DNA of 64,000 nt, taken from JANELJ01 sp024511395 (GTDB taxonomy: Bacteria > Pseudomonadota > Gammaproteobacteria > GRL18). Below, in pieces: positions 37,240-47,448 of the stretch. The stretch is taken from NCBI GenBank assembly GCA_963681975.1, contig OY820613.1, forward strand, positions 372,001 through 436,000, in the 5' to 3' direction. How positions within the stretch are numbered: the stretch's first letter is position 1; each line of letters begins with the position of its first letter. Under the pieces are notes generated by a model, which was given only the letters and a program-made list of their open reading frames with translations, was not told the DNA's origin and made no database searches. The position numbers were made by a program, and so were the translations under genes.

Positions 37240-39928
37240 TAAAACCATCTACTTGAAAGACTATCAGGCGCCGGCTTATGTTATTAACCGTACTGATCTG
37301 AATTTTGAACTGGAAGCTGAAGTACAGAAAGAATCTGATCAGGGATCGGTAACCGATATTGTTACTATTGTTAAAAGCCGTCTGGAGATTTTACGCACTG
37401 ATAATGCTAAAGCCGGTAATTACTCATTAAGACTGCATGGTCAGAACCTGGATTTACAGTCGGTGCAGATTAATGGACAGTCGCTGACTGACAGCGATTA
37501 TACGCTGGATGATGAGGGGCTTACCCTGCATGAAGTACCCTGGTCTTTTGTTCTGGAAACCGAAGTCTGGATCAAACCAGAGCAGAATAAGGCTCTGGAA
37601 GGTCTGTATCAGTCCAGCGGCAATTTCTGTACTCAGTGTGAAGCTGAAGGTTTCAGACGTATTACCTATTATCTGGATCAGCCGGATATTATGTCGGTTT
37701 TTTATACCACCATTATTGCCGATAAAAAGAAATATCCGTATTTACTCTCTAATGGTAATTTAATTGAGAAGGGTAAAGTAGATGAACAGCGGCATTTTGC
37801 CAGATGGCATGATCCGTTTCGAAAGCCCAGCTATTTATTCGCCTTGGTAGCCGGTGATCTGCTCAAAGTTGAAGACCAGTTTACCACCATGTCCGGTCGT
37901 AAGGTGAAACTGCAGTTATTTGTAGAAAAACAGAATAAACACAAATGTGCTCATGCCCTGGAATCCCTGAAAAAAGCCATGCTCTGGGATGAGCAGACCT
38001 TTGGCTTGGAATACGATCTGGATGTGTATATGATTGTAGCGGTTGAAGATTTTAATATGGGTGCAATGGAAAACAAGGGACTGAACGTTTTTAATGCCAA
38101 GTACGTTCTTGCAGATCCGCAAAGTGCTACTGATGCAGATTATGAAGGTATAGAAGGGGTCATCGGTCATGAGTACTTTCATAACTGGACCGGTAACCGT
38201 GTCACCTGTCGGGACTGGTTTCAGCTAAGTCTTAAAGAAGGCTTAACGGTATTTCGGGATCAGGAATTTACCTCGGATATGCAGTCCCGGCCGGTAAAGC
38301 GTATTGATGATGTGCGTATTCTTCGGGCACATCAGTTTGCTGAAGATGCCAGTCCCATGGCCCATCCTATTCGCCCGGCTCAGTATATGGAAATAAATAA
38401 TTTCTATACGGTTACTGTCTATAACAAAGGTGCAGAAGTTATCCGTATGATCCACACTGTATTAGGACGGGAAAACTTCAGAAAGGGCATGGACCTGTAT
38501 TTTGAACGGCATGACGGTCAGGCTGTAACCACAGAAGATTTTATGGCAGCCATGGCTGATGCCAGCGGTATTGATCTCAGCCAGTTTGATGCTTGGTATA
38601 ACCAGGCGGGGACACCCAGAGTTCAGGTTAAGTCCAAGTATCTTCCGGAGCAGAAAAAATTTGTTCTGACTCTTAAGCAACATTGTGATATGACTCATTA
38701 TGAAGAGTTAAATAGCCCGGATTTAAAAGTTAAGGCACTGTTTTATATTCCTTTAAAAACCGGTCTGCTTAATAATAAGGGACAGAAGATAGCTGAGCAG
38801 ACTCTGGCTTTAACGGATTATGAACAATGCTTTGAGTTTAATGAGATTGAAGAAGAACCGGTATTATCCATATTAAGGGATTTTTCGGCACCGGTTATTC
38901 TGGAATATCCGGATGATTTGCCAGCGGCACAGTTAAGTAGTAATCGAGCCTTTTTAATGGCTTATGATACTGATCCCTTTAACCGCTGGGAAGCCGGTCA
39001 GCAGCTTGCCAGTCAGTTAATCCTGGACGCTGTTAAACAATCGGCGGGAACAGAAACACTTAATAATGCTTTTGATAAAGAGATGCTGGAGCAGTTTTTA
39101 CACGGCTGCAAACAGGTATTAACCGACCAGAAACTGGATAATGCACTTAAGGCGCAGGTCCTGCTTCTGCCGGCAGAATCTTATCTTCTGGAACAACTGG
39201 AAGTGGCTGATGTGGATGCGGTTTTTGATACCCGCAAACAACTGAGGCTGATAATAGCAGCGGAACTGGACGCTGATTTTAAACAGTATTATCAGTCGCT
39301 TGCTACTCATACCGCTTATCAGTTTAATGCAGATGCAGCAGGTAAGCACAGCCTGAGAAACTTAGCCTTGGCCTATCAGATGGCCAGAGGGGATGAACAG
39401 GCTGCTAGACTGGGCTATCAGCATTTTACTGATGCGGATAATATGACCGATACCATGGCAGCACTGTCACAACTGGCGCATATTGAATCTGATTATACAC
39501 AACAGGCTCTGGACAGCTTTGAAAATAGCTGGGCTGATGACTCCTTGGTTATGGATAAATGGTTTATTGTGCAGGCATCGGCAAAGCATGATAATGTGCT
39601 TGACAGTGTTAAACAGCTGATGTCGCATCGCTGTTTTGAATTTAAAAATCCCAATAAAGTCAGGGCATTGATTGGTACTTTTGCCGGTGCTAATTTAAAA
39701 GCTTTCCATAATAAGGACGGTTCCGGTTACCGCTTTGTTATGGATCAAATTTTGGCACTGGATAAATTTAATCCGCAGATAGCAGCCCGGCTGGTTAAAA
39801 TATTCAGCCGCTGGAAACGCTATGATGATCAGCGTCAGAAGCTGATGCAGGCTGAACTGCAAAGAGCAGCCGGAGAAAAACTGTCACCTGATGTTTATGA
39901 AATTGTTACCAAAAGTCTGGATAACTAA
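37232..39928 (+). CDS. pepN: Aminopeptidase N (M1 family)
   Basis: An approximately 898-residue zinc metallopeptidase that removes N-terminal residues from peptides in the cytosol. It has the exopeptidase motif GAMENKGLNVFN near residue 259 and zinc site HEYFHNW (near 295) followed 18 residues later by E in LKEGLTVFRDQEF. The long alpha-helical C-terminal domain of the E. coli PepN type runs to the end. ATG 37232 is chosen over the upstream TTG at 37226, giving N-terminus MSNKTIYLKDYQAP. Overlap with alr indicates coupling. Confidence 0.96.
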   Translation: MSNKTIYLKDYQAPAYVINRTDLNFELEAEVQKESDQGSVTDIVTIVKSRLEILRTDNAKAGNYSLRLHGQNLDLQSVQINGQSLTDSDYTLDDEGLTLHEVPWSFVLETEVWIKPEQNKALEGLYQSSGNFCTQCEAEGFRRITYYLDQPDIMSVFYTTIIADKKKYPYLLSNGNLIEKGKVDEQRHFARWHDPFRKPSYLFALVAGDLLKVEDQFTTMSGRKVKLQLFVEKQNKHKCAHALESLKKAMLWDEQTFGLEYDLDVYMIVAVEDFNMGAMENKGLNVFNAKYVLADPQSATDADYEGIEGVIGHEYFHNWTGNRVTCRDWFQLSLKEGLTVFRDQEFTSDMQSRPVKRIDDVRILRAHQFAEDASPMAHPIRPAQYMEINNFYTVTVYNKGAEVIRMIHTVLGRENFRKGMDLYFERHDGQAVTTEDFMAAMADASGIDLSQFDAWYNQAGTPRVQVKSKYLPEQKKFVLTLKQHCDMTHYEELNSPDLKVKALFYIPLKTGLLNNKGQKIAEQTLALTDYEQCFEFNEIEEEPVLSILRDFSAPVILEYPDDLPAAQLSSNRAFLMAYDTDPFNRWEAGQQLASQLILDAVKQSAGTETLNNAFDKEMLEQFLHGCKQVLTDQKLDNALKAQVLLLPAESYLLEQLEVADVDAVFDTRKQLRLIIAAELDADFKQYYQSLATHTAYQFNADAAGKHSLRNLALAYQMARGDEQAARLGYQHFTDADNMTDTMAALSQLAHIESDYTQQALDSFENSWADDSLVMDKWFIVQASAKHDNVLDSVKQLMSHRCFEFKNPNKVRALIGTFAGANLKAFHNKDGSGYRFVMDQILALDKFNPQIAARLVKIFSRWKRYDDQRQKLMQAELQRAAGEKLSPDVYEIVTKSLDN

Positions 39929-41093
39929 ATGAACATTCACTGGCCGGTTATCCGCTTAATTGTTTGCCTGTTATTAAGTACTTTCCCGGTATTGCTGTCA
40001 GCCAATGCCGAGGTGCCCCGAAATATTATCTTTTTTATTGGTGATGGTATGGGGCTGTCTCAGATCAGTGCGGCCCGCATAATCAATGGTCATCTGAACC
40101 TTGATCAACTGCCGCTTACAGGTATGCAGACCACTTATTCAAATAACGAACTGGTGACCAATTCAGCGGCTGCCGGTACGGCCCTGTCCACCGGTTATAA
40201 AACCGATAATGGGGTGATTGCCCTAAGTCTTGACGGCAGACCGCTTAAAAACCCTGTTTGAATACGTCAAAGAAAAAAACATGTCCACGGGACTGGTGGT
40301 AACCTGTTCAGTGACTCATGCGACACCGGCGGTATTTGTGGCGCATACCGACAGCCGGACAAATCAGCTGACCATTGCACGACAGATAGCAGAAGGGGAT
40401 ATCGATGTGATTCTGGGCGGCGGTCTGGGTTATTTTTTACTGCATAGTAATCCGAACAGCTATCGTTATGATGAGCTGGATCTGCTTTCGTTCTTTAATA
40501 AACAAGAGCTTAATCAAAAAGGGCCTGGTCAAAAAAAATCAGGTCAAAAAACAACAGTGGTGTTTAATTTACAGCAGTTTAATAATATTGGCGAGGTTAA
40601 GCATCTGGTCGGACTGTTTACCCGAAAACATCTGCCTAAAGTCAGTCAGAATCGTCAGCCTTCCTTAGCCGATATGACCCGAAAGGCTTTGCAGATCCTG
40701 TCCGGAAATCCGCAGGGATTTGTATTAATGGTTGAAGGTTCACAAATTGACTGGGGAGGACATCAGAATGACCAAGCTTATATGCTGTCTGAATTAGTTG
40801 ATTTTGATAAGGCCATTGCCGTAGCATTGGAATTCAGCAAAACCCATCCGGATACCTTAATTCTGGTCACGGCTGATCATGAAACAGGTGGCTATGCAAT
40901 TCATAATGGCTCAATAAAAGAGCAAAAAGTAACGGATTCTGCATTTACCACCCGCCATCATACCGCAACCATGGTGCCTGTTTTTGCAACAGGAACCGGC
41001 AGTGAAGCTTTCTCCGGCATTATGGACAATACTGATATTGGTAAAACTCTGATTGAGTTTGTAAACAGGGCATCAGCAATACTGGAAAAATAA
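39929..41093 (+). pseudogene. Alkaline phosphatase family protein, frameshifted at an A-run
   Basis: The signal peptide (SANAE) and FIGDGMGLSQISAARI (metal site) are followed by NSAAAGTALSTGYKTDNG, containing the phosphorylated serine region, in the first frame (39929-40261). The second frame begins with LKTLFEYVKEKNMSTGLVVT (about 40244) and includes MVEGSQIDWGGH, LVTADHETGGY and HTATMVPVFATG to 41093. One extra A in the A5 run at 40247-40251 separates the frames. Removing it gives a normal periplasmic phosphatase. It may be a true mutation, slippage-corrected, or a sequence error. Confidence 0.8.
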
Positions 41094-41140
41094 AAAAGGG
41101 AAAGCAGAAGGAAAGGGGATAACCTCCTGCCGAGCAAGTG

Positions 41141-41536
41141 CTATTGCACCCGTCCCATAACTGTAAAACTCTTGATAAAAGGACCGGCCATACGCGGATC
41201 TTTTATCATGGCTTTGTAATCGCCAACGGCAAATTTTAATTTGCGAGTAGTATAGGCAGCACCCAGTCCCATCATACTCATTTCTTTCTGCATCCACTCT
41301 TTCCAAGCCGTTTCTCTGGCGCGTAAATCCCAGTTGGCCTGTTCACCGTTATAACTTCCGGCAGATACGGCCATGCCGTTTTCAACATTAATGACTCCAC
41401 GAGGCTGCTCATCACCATCAAAGCCATAGGCGATAGTAGAACTGAAATCTATTTTTTCCAGAGCTCCTGACAGGTTATTTTCATTATTCCATTCATCCAT
41501 GAATTTTTTCATCCACTGATCTGAAAAAAGTTCCAT
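41141..41536 (-). CDS. SCP2 sterol-carrier-like domain protein
   Basis: A 131-residue cytosolic protein. The pattern SSTIAYGFDGDEQPRGVINV, VSAGSYNGEQANWDLRA, WMQKEMSMMGLGAAY and a terminal KSFTVMGRVQ resembles SCP2 lipid-binding proteins found in many proteobacteria. The ligand is not known. It is transcribed convergently with the phosphatase gene and divergently from radA. Confidence 0.75.
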   Translation of the reverse strand: MELFSDQWMKKFMDEWNNENNLSGALEKIDFSSTIAYGFDGDEQPRGVINVENGMAVSAGSYNGEQANWDLRARETAWKEWMQKEMSMMGLGAAYTTRKLKFAVGDYKAMIKDPRMAGPFIKSFTVMGRVQ

Positions 41537-41749
41537 AATACTCTCCTTTGGATACCATAATATGAGTTATTTTTTATAATGACCAAGTTTTAAAACCTGG
41601 TTATGTATTGTTAACATCTATAATAATACAGATTGAATATAATTAAAACACCATATTGCTAATATTCTTATATAGATAAGGGTAATCCCCAAGCTCAAAA
41701 ACTGATAAACTTCACCTTAAAACCTACAACCTGTTATGGAAAATACTTA

Positions 41750-43117
41750 GTGGCAAAAATAAAATCAGTGTATGTCTGCAGCGAGTGCGGTGCAGAGCAT
41801 AGCAAATGGCAGGGACAGTGCAGTGAATGCGGTAACTGGAATTGTCTGACCGAAACCATTGCACAGGCAGCATCCAGACATAATAAACTCCCCCGTCATG
41901 AAGGTTATAGTGGCCACCTGTCTGAAGTACAGACACTGGATCAGATCAACTTGGAAAAACTGCCCCGCATCCATACCGGTTCACAGGAGCTGGACAGGGT
42001 TCTGGGCGGCGGTATTGTAGCGGGTTCTGCAGTTCTGATTGGTGGTCATCCCGGTGCCGGAAAAAGTACCCTGTTATTACAGATATTATGTGAACTGGCA
42101 GAACGTATGCCGGCACTGTATGTTACCGGTGAAGAATCATTACAGCAGGTGGCTATGCGGGCCAAACGCCTGGGTCTGCCGGATAAAAATCTCCAGCTGT
42201 TATCAGAAACCAGTGTTGAAGCCATTTGTGAAACGGCACGCAAGCTTAAGCCCAGGATCTTGGTGGTGGATTCCATTCAGGTCGTGCATGTGGAAGATAT
42301 CCAGTCGGCACCGGGCGGTGTCTCTCAGGTGCGTGAAAGTGCCGCTTACCTGACCCGCTTTGCCAAGCAGAATAATATCGCCGTTTTTCTAATTGGCCAT
42401 GTTACCAAGGATGGAAACTTGGCCGGCCCCAAGGTGCTGGAACATATGATTGACTGTTCTATTATGCTTGAGGGCAATAATGACAGCCGTTTCAGAACTC
42501 TGCGTGTGCAGAAAAACCGCTTTGGTGCGGTTAATGAGCTGGGGGTGTTTGCCATGACGGATAAGGGGTTGCTGGAAGTAAAAAACCCTTCAGCTATTTT
42601 TCTTTCCCGCAGTGAAGAAGTCAGTGCCGGCAGTGTGGTTATGGTGATATGGGAAGGCACCCGTCCTCTGCTGGTTGAAATCCAGGCGCTGGTGGATGAT
42701 TCGCAATTAAGTCATCCCCGGCGTGTGGCGGTGGGGCTGGATCAGAACCGTCTGGCTATGCTACTGGCTGTGCTGCATCGTCATGGTGGTCTGCAAGTTG
42801 GTGATCAGGATGTGTTTGCCAATGTGGTCGGCGGTGTTAAGGTTAATGAAACCTCTGCAGATCTGGCCCTGCTGCTGGCGATTGTGTCCAGTTTCAGAAA
42901 CCGGATTTTATCGCCGGAGCTGGTGGTCTTTGGTGAAGTAGGCCTTTCCGGTGAAATCCGCCCGGTACCCAGTGGTCAGGAACGCCTCTATGAAGCCGCC
43001 AAACATGGTTTTAAAAAGGCTATTGTGCCGTTTTCAAACCGTCCTAAATCAAAGCTGGAAGGCATGGAAGTCATTGCCGTTAAAAATCTTTCCGAAGCGT
43101 TAATAGCCATGTCGTAA
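41750..43117 (+). CDS. radA: DNA repair protein RadA (Sms)
   Basis: 455 residues: an N-terminal C4 zinc finger (CSECGAEHSKWQGQCSECG, residues 10-28), RecA-like ATPase with Walker A IGGHPGAGKSTLLLQ near 96 and the RadA motif VQKNRFGAVNELGVF near 249, and a C-terminal Lon-like domain (VVFGEVGLSGEIRPVP). RadA drives branch migration in recombination. The start is GTG 41750, which gives the canonical MAKIKSVYVC. Confidence 0.96.
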   Translation: MAKIKSVYVCSECGAEHSKWQGQCSECGNWNCLTETIAQAASRHNKLPRHEGYSGHLSEVQTLDQINLEKLPRIHTGSQELDRVLGGGIVAGSAVLIGGHPGAGKSTLLLQILCELAERMPALYVTGEESLQQVAMRAKRLGLPDKNLQLLSETSVEAICETARKLKPRILVVDSIQVVHVEDIQSAPGGVSQVRESAAYLTRFAKQNNIAVFLIGHVTKDGNLAGPKVLEHMIDCSIMLEGNNDSRFRTLRVQKNRFGAVNELGVFAMTDKGLLEVKNPSAIFLSRSEEVSAGSVVMVIWEGTRPLLVEIQALVDDSQLSHPRRVAVGLDQNRLAMLLAVLHRHGGLQVGDQDVFANVVGGVKVNETSADLALLLAIVSSFRNRILSPELVVFGEVGLSGEIRPVPSGQERLYEAAKHGFKKAIVPFSNRPKSKLEGMEVIAVKNLSEALIAMS

Positions 43118-43131
43118 ATGACACAGGATCA

Positions 43132-43200
43132 GGTTGGACTTGACCAGTACACTTCAGCACTCTGATCATTCTCGCTACAATTCAACTGATTTTTTTAGGT
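43132..43200. repeat. IS3 end remnant fused to half of a MITE-like repeat
   Basis: Bases 43132-43151 match the right terminus of the IS3 element at 60961-62192 (GGTTGGACTTGACCAGTACA). Directly beyond, 43155-43200 matches the reverse complement of the left half of the inverted-repeat element at 58684-58795 (TTCAACTGATTTTTTTAGG). No transposase is present. Confidence 0.8.
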
Positions 43201-43238
43201 TTAAATAAGAGGATTTTCCATGCTCTGGTTCACAAAGT

Positions 43239-44540
43239 TTATGTTTGGCTCTCTGTTTGAGTCTTGCTGTATGTTGTCTGTTGATGCAGGCGTGGAGATA
43301 TTTTAACAGTTTTAACCGTATTGTCGTTGATTTGAAGAATTTCAATGGGGTAGTCATCGATGAGTACACTGGTACCGGGTTCAGGAATGGATTCCAGGTA
43401 TTCTAGGATCAGGCCGTTAATGGTTTTAGCCCCTCTTGTCGGTAAAAACCAGTGCATAATACGGTTAAGCTCCCGAATATTAGCACTGCCGTCCACCAGG
43501 ACGGTACCATCCTCCTGTGGATGAAGTTCTTTCATCAGGGTATCGGAAGGATCAGTGGTAAATTCTCCCACAATTTCTTCCAGAATATCTTCCAGTGTCA
43601 CCAGTCCCTGAATATCACCATACTCGTCAACCACCAGAGCCGTGCGGCGTTTATTATGCTGAAAATTAAGCAGTTGCTTGTTCAGAGGCGTGGCCTCGGG
43701 AATAAAATAACAGGGGGCAATGACTTTTCTTAAGGCCTCTTTTCCGGCATCAGGGCTGGAAATAACGGACAGTACCTTGCGTAGGTGTAAAAAACCAAAG
43801 GTATGGTTAATATCACCTTCAAAAACCGGCAGTCGGGTATGCAGACTATTGGTCAGGTCATTGAGTATGACTTCCCATTCATCTTCCATATCAATGCCGA
43901 CAATATCATTCCGGCTGACCATAATATCTTCTACCCGTACCGCTTCCAGATCCAGAATATTAAGCAGCATTTTCTGGTGTTTAACCGGGATCATGGAGCC
44001 GGTTTCATTCACAATAGTGCGTAATTCTTCTGGACTTAGGGAATTATTATTGCCCGGTTTATGGATACCTAATAAAGACAGCAGACCATTGGTTATGGTA
44101 TTAATACCTAATACTAGGGGATAAAACAGCCACATTAAGGTCTTAAGAACATAGGTGGCGGGGAAACCAAAACGTTCCGGGTTCTGTGCGGCATAGGTTT
44201 TGGGACTGACTTCAGAAAAAACCAGGATAACAAAGGTCAGAATACCGGTGGCAATGGCAATGCCTGCTTCACCGAACAACTGCATGCCGATAACAGTGGC
44301 AATGGCAGAGGCCAGAATATTCACAAAATTATTAAAAATAAGGATCAGTCCAAACAGTCTGTCCGGACGTTCCAGCAGTTCACTGGCAATCTGGGCTCCG
44401 CGATGACCGGATTGCACCAGATGCTTGAGACGATAACGGTTAAGACTGACCAGTGCGGTTTCAGAGCCGGAGAAAAAACCGGATAAAACAATCAGTACAC
44501 CAAGGATAGTAAAAAGAATTCCAATCGGGATGTCATTCAA
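43239..44540 (-). CDS. CNNM/CorB-type membrane protein with CBS domains
   Basis: 433 residues. A DUF21 (CNNM) membrane domain (1-190, starting IPIGILFTILGVLIVLSGFF and containing SGSETALVSLNRYRLKHL) is followed by paired CBS domains (about 200-330; VEDIMVSRNDIVGI, FLHLRKVLSV and GDIQGLVTLEDILEEIVGEF) and a CorC_HlyC domain. The family is linked to magnesium/cobalt transport. It corresponds to E. coli YfjD/CorB. It adjoins ypjD and ffh as in E. coli. Confidence 0.9.
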   Translation of the reverse strand: MNDIPIGILFTILGVLIVLSGFFSGSETALVSLNRYRLKHLVQSGHRGAQIASELLERPDRLFGLILIFNNFVNILASAIATVIGMQLFGEAGIAIATGILTFVILVFSEVSPKTYAAQNPERFGFPATYVLKTLMWLFYPLVLGINTITNGLLSLLGIHKPGNNNSLSPEELRTIVNETGSMIPVKHQKMLLNILDLEAVRVEDIMVSRNDIVGIDMEDEWEVILNDLTNSLHTRLPVFEGDINHTFGFLHLRKVLSVISSPDAGKEALRKVIAPCYFIPEATPLNKQLLNFQHNKRRTALVVDEYGDIQGLVTLEDILEEIVGEFTTDPSDTLMKELHPQEDGTVLVDGSANIRELNRIMHWFLPTRGAKTINGLILEYLESIPEPGTSVLIDDYPIEILQINDNTVKTVKISPRLHQQTTYSKTQTESQT

Positions 44541-44580
44541 GGTTCAGGCCGCCTGTAGAAAGTAAGTATCAGACCAGGGA

Positions 44581-45393
44581 TCAGATTTTGTGCAGAATGA
44601 TTTCAAGCACCATTTTACTGCCGAAATAGGCAAGCATCAGAAAGGCAAATCCGCCCAGAGTAAAATGAATGGCTTTTTTACCCCGCCAGCCGAAATGACC
44701 GCGTCCCCAGAGTAAAATGGCAAATAACAGCCAGGCAATGATAGATAATACGGTCTTATGTACCAAGTGCTGAGCAAAAATATCATCCAGAAAAATAAAG
44801 CCGCTGAGCAGAGAAAAAGATAATAATATAAAGCCGACCTTGATAATTTGAAACAGCAGGGTTTCCATACTTTGCAGAGGGGGCAGAGAACGAACAAATC
44901 CACTGGGATGTCTGTTTTTTAAATAATGAGTCTGGATCAGCAGTAAAATAGACTGTCCGGCAGCAATAGCCAGCAGACCATAAGCCAGTAAAGACAGCAG
45001 AATATGAACCTGCAGTTCAAAGCTCAATCTGGAAACTGTGGATTCGTGCGGCCAGAATAATTGTAAAAAAACAGCAATAGCTGCAATAGGAAAAATCAGA
45101 GTACCCAGTGTTTCCACCGGTTTGCGAAATTCAGCGGTCAGATACAGCAGAACCACCAGCCAGGAAACCAGGGAAAAGCTGTTCACAAACGATGGGTTTA
45201 AACCACTGGAGGTAATGGTACTGGAAAACAGAATAATCGCATGCAGAAGCAGAGCGATAAAGCCAATAATAATAATGTTTTTATTGGGCTTGTCCTGAAC
45301 AATATTGGCATTTAAAAGGTTAAAACCTAACCAGGCACCTGATGCCAGATAAAGAAAACCGGTAAATAAACCTGATATAAACATAAATCCCAA
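44581..45393 (-). CDS. ypjD: CcsA/YpjD-type inner membrane protein
   Basis: 270 residues with about eight hydrophobic helices. It resembles cytochrome c assembly proteins (CcmC/CcsA fold), with conserved HILLSLLAYGLLAIAAGQSI near residue 130 and a final HFGWRGKKAIHFTLGGFAFL. The E. coli homologue YpjD has no proven biochemical role. It is divergent from ffh and 40 bp upstream of the corB-like gene on the same strand. Confidence 0.88.
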   Translation of the reverse strand: MGFMFISGLFTGFLYLASGAWLGFNLLNANIVQDKPNKNIIIIGFIALLLHAIILFSSTITSSGLNPSFVNSFSLVSWLVVLLYLTAEFRKPVETLGTLIFPIAAIAVFLQLFWPHESTVSRLSFELQVHILLSLLAYGLLAIAAGQSILLLIQTHYLKNRHPSGFVRSLPPLQSMETLLFQIIKVGFILLSFSLLSGFIFLDDIFAQHLVHKTVLSIIAWLLFAILLWGRGHFGWRGKKAIHFTLGGFAFLMLAYFGSKMVLEIILHKI

Positions 45394-45538
45394 GCAGTTT
45401 GTATTAATTGGAAAAAACTATATCATAGGATGCTTTAACTCTTATGGCAACATGTTATTATAGCTTATTTTTAGGATCACCCTGATTACAAAACTAAAAT
45501 CTAAATCCATATTTATAAATTAAGGTAAACCAGTCACT

Positions 45539-46918
45539 ATGTTCGACGGATTAACGGAACGCCTGGCCAAAACGGTCAAAAACCTGCGCGGTCAGGGACG
45601 CTTATCAGAAGATAATATTAAAGATACTCTGCGCGAAGTACGCATGGCCCTGCTGGAGGCAGATGTTGCCCTGCCGGTGGTCAAGGAGTTTATTGAACAT
45701 GTTAAAGCTCGTGCAATTGGCAAGGAAGTAATAGAAAGCATTACCCCCGGCCAAGCCTTTATCAAGATTGTCAATGATGAGTTGGTCACCATGATGGGGG
45801 AGACCAATGACGCCATGAATCTGAATGTTCAGCCGCCGGCGGTTATCTTAATGGCAGGTCTGCAGGGTTCCGGTAAAACCACCAGTGTAGCCAAGCTGTC
45901 ACGGTTATTAAAACAGGATAAAAAATCCGTGCTGGTGACCAGTGCTGACATCTATCGTCCTGCGGCGATTGAGCAGCTGGCTACTCTGGCTAAAGAAGTG
46001 GATGTCGAGTTTTTCCCCAGTGATACTACTCAGGATCCGGTGGACATTGGCCGTAATGCCATTGATTATGCCCGTAAGCATCATATTGATGTGGTCATAG
46101 TCGATACCGCCGGTCGTCTGCATATTGATGATGAGATGATGGGCGAGATCAAATGCCTGCATCAGGTCATTAACCCGGTAGAAACCCTGTTTGTAGTAGA
46201 TAGTATGACCGGTCAGGATGCGGCCAATACGGCCAAAGCCTTTAACGAAGCACTTGAACTGACCGGTGTCATTCTGACCAAGACCGATGGTGATGCCCGT
46301 GGTGGTGCCGCACTATCTATTCGTCAGATCACCGGTAAACCCATTAAGTTTATGGGTGTAGGTGAAAAAGTGGATGCTCTGGAAGCTTTCCACCCTGACC
46401 GTTTGGCTTCCCGTATCCTGGGTATGGGAGATATTCTCTCTCTGGTAGAAGAAGCCCAGCAGAAAGTTGACCATAAAAAAGCGGCCCGCCTGGCGAAAAA
46501 GATTAAAAAAGGCAAAAACTTTGATCTGGATGATTTTCGGGATCAGATCCTGCAAATGAAAAAAATGGGTGGTATGGCAGGTTTAATGGATAAGCTGCCC
46601 GGTGTCAGTGATGTGCCTGCACAGGTAAAAAACCAGGTCAATGATAAAGAGCTGGTTAAAATTGAGGCCATGATTAATTCTATGACACCGGCGGAACGGC
46701 AACGCCCTGAACTGATAAAAGGCTCCCGTAAAAAACGTATTGCTACCGGCTCCGGTACCCAGATCCAGGATCTGAATCGTCTGCTGAAACAGTTTAAACA
46801 GATGCAGAAAATGATGAAGAAATTTTCCAAAGGCGGCATGAAGAATATGATGCGCAGCCTGAAGGGCAGAATGCCCCCGGGAATGGGCGGTGGCGGCATG
46901 GGAAAAATGCCGTTCTAG
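45539..46918 (+). CDS. ffh: Signal recognition particle protein Ffh
   Basis: 459 residues, the GTPase that targets nascent membrane proteins. The N domain (MFDGLTERLAKTVKNLRG), G domain with P-loop MAGLQGSGKTTS near residue 104, VIVDTAGRLHID near 184 and ILTKTDGDARGGAAL near 242, and the methionine-rich M domain that binds 4.5S RNA and signal peptides (about 330-459, ending MPPGMGGGGMGKMPF) are all present. Confidence 0.98.
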   Translation: MFDGLTERLAKTVKNLRGQGRLSEDNIKDTLREVRMALLEADVALPVVKEFIEHVKARAIGKEVIESITPGQAFIKIVNDELVTMMGETNDAMNLNVQPPAVILMAGLQGSGKTTSVAKLSRLLKQDKKSVLVTSADIYRPAAIEQLATLAKEVDVEFFPSDTTQDPVDIGRNAIDYARKHHIDVVIVDTAGRLHIDDEMMGEIKCLHQVINPVETLFVVDSMTGQDAANTAKAFNEALELTGVILTKTDGDARGGAALSIRQITGKPIKFMGVGEKVDALEAFHPDRLASRILGMGDILSLVEEAQQKVDHKKAARLAKKIKKGKNFDLDDFRDQILQMKKMGGMAGLMDKLPGVSDVPAQVKNQVNDKELVKIEAMINSMTPAERQRPELIKGSRKKRIATGSGTQIQDLNRLLKQFKQMQKMMKKFSKGGMKNMMRSLKGRMPPGMGGGGMGKMPF

Positions 46919-46924
46919 AAGGCT

Positions 46925-46953
46925 TTGACAGCCGTTGAAAATAAAGCAAAATA
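46925..46953 (+). promoter_or_regulatory. Candidate sigma-70 promoter for the rpsP operon
   Basis: A consensus -35 TTGACA (46925-46930) with a 17-bp spacer leads to AAAATA, a poor -10. It lies in the 236-bp gap between ffh and rpsP. The gap holds no gene that I can see. Confidence 0.3.
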
Positions 46954-47154
46954 AATCCCTAAAACACTTTATCTACACGGCTTTTTAGAGTAAAATGCTC
47001 GTCTTTTCTGAGCAGGCTTTAAGTACGTACAGGCAGAAGCTGGTTTTCATACCACTTTCATTAATTACCTTGGTGCTTAAAATGCAAGTTCCAGGTTTGT
47101 CTGCACAGACACAGAATTTTCTGTAAGTTATTGAATTTTGAGGAATATATTTAA

Positions 47155-47403
47155 ATGGTTACTATACGTCTCGCTCGTGGCGGTGCCAAGAAAAGCCCAT
47201 TTTACCAGATCGTTGTAACGGACAGCCGTTCAGCTCGTGATGGTCGTTTTATCGAAAAAGTAGGCTATTTCAACCCAATGGCTCGTGGCAACGAAGTCCG
47301 TTTGGAAGTTAAAACTAACCGTGTCGATCACTGGATTGGCCAAGGCGCACAGACTTCTGAGCGTGTTTCATCTCTGCTCAAAGAGTTCAGGAAAGCAAGC
47401 TAA
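47155..47403 (+). CDS. rpsP: 30S ribosomal protein S16
   Basis: 82 residues with the S16 N-terminus MVTIRLARGGAKKSPFYQIV and VTDSRSARDGRFIEKVGYFN. It begins the rpsP-rimM-trmD-rplS operon. A GAGGAAT ribosome-binding site precedes the ATG. Confidence 0.98.
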   Translation: MVTIRLARGGAKKSPFYQIVVTDSRSARDGRFIEKVGYFNPMARGNEVRLEVKTNRVDHWIGQGAQTSERVSSLLKEFRKAS

Positions 47404-47448
47404 AGCCTGTTTTCAGTTTTTGCCGGAAGTCCGACAGGATAGCAGTTT

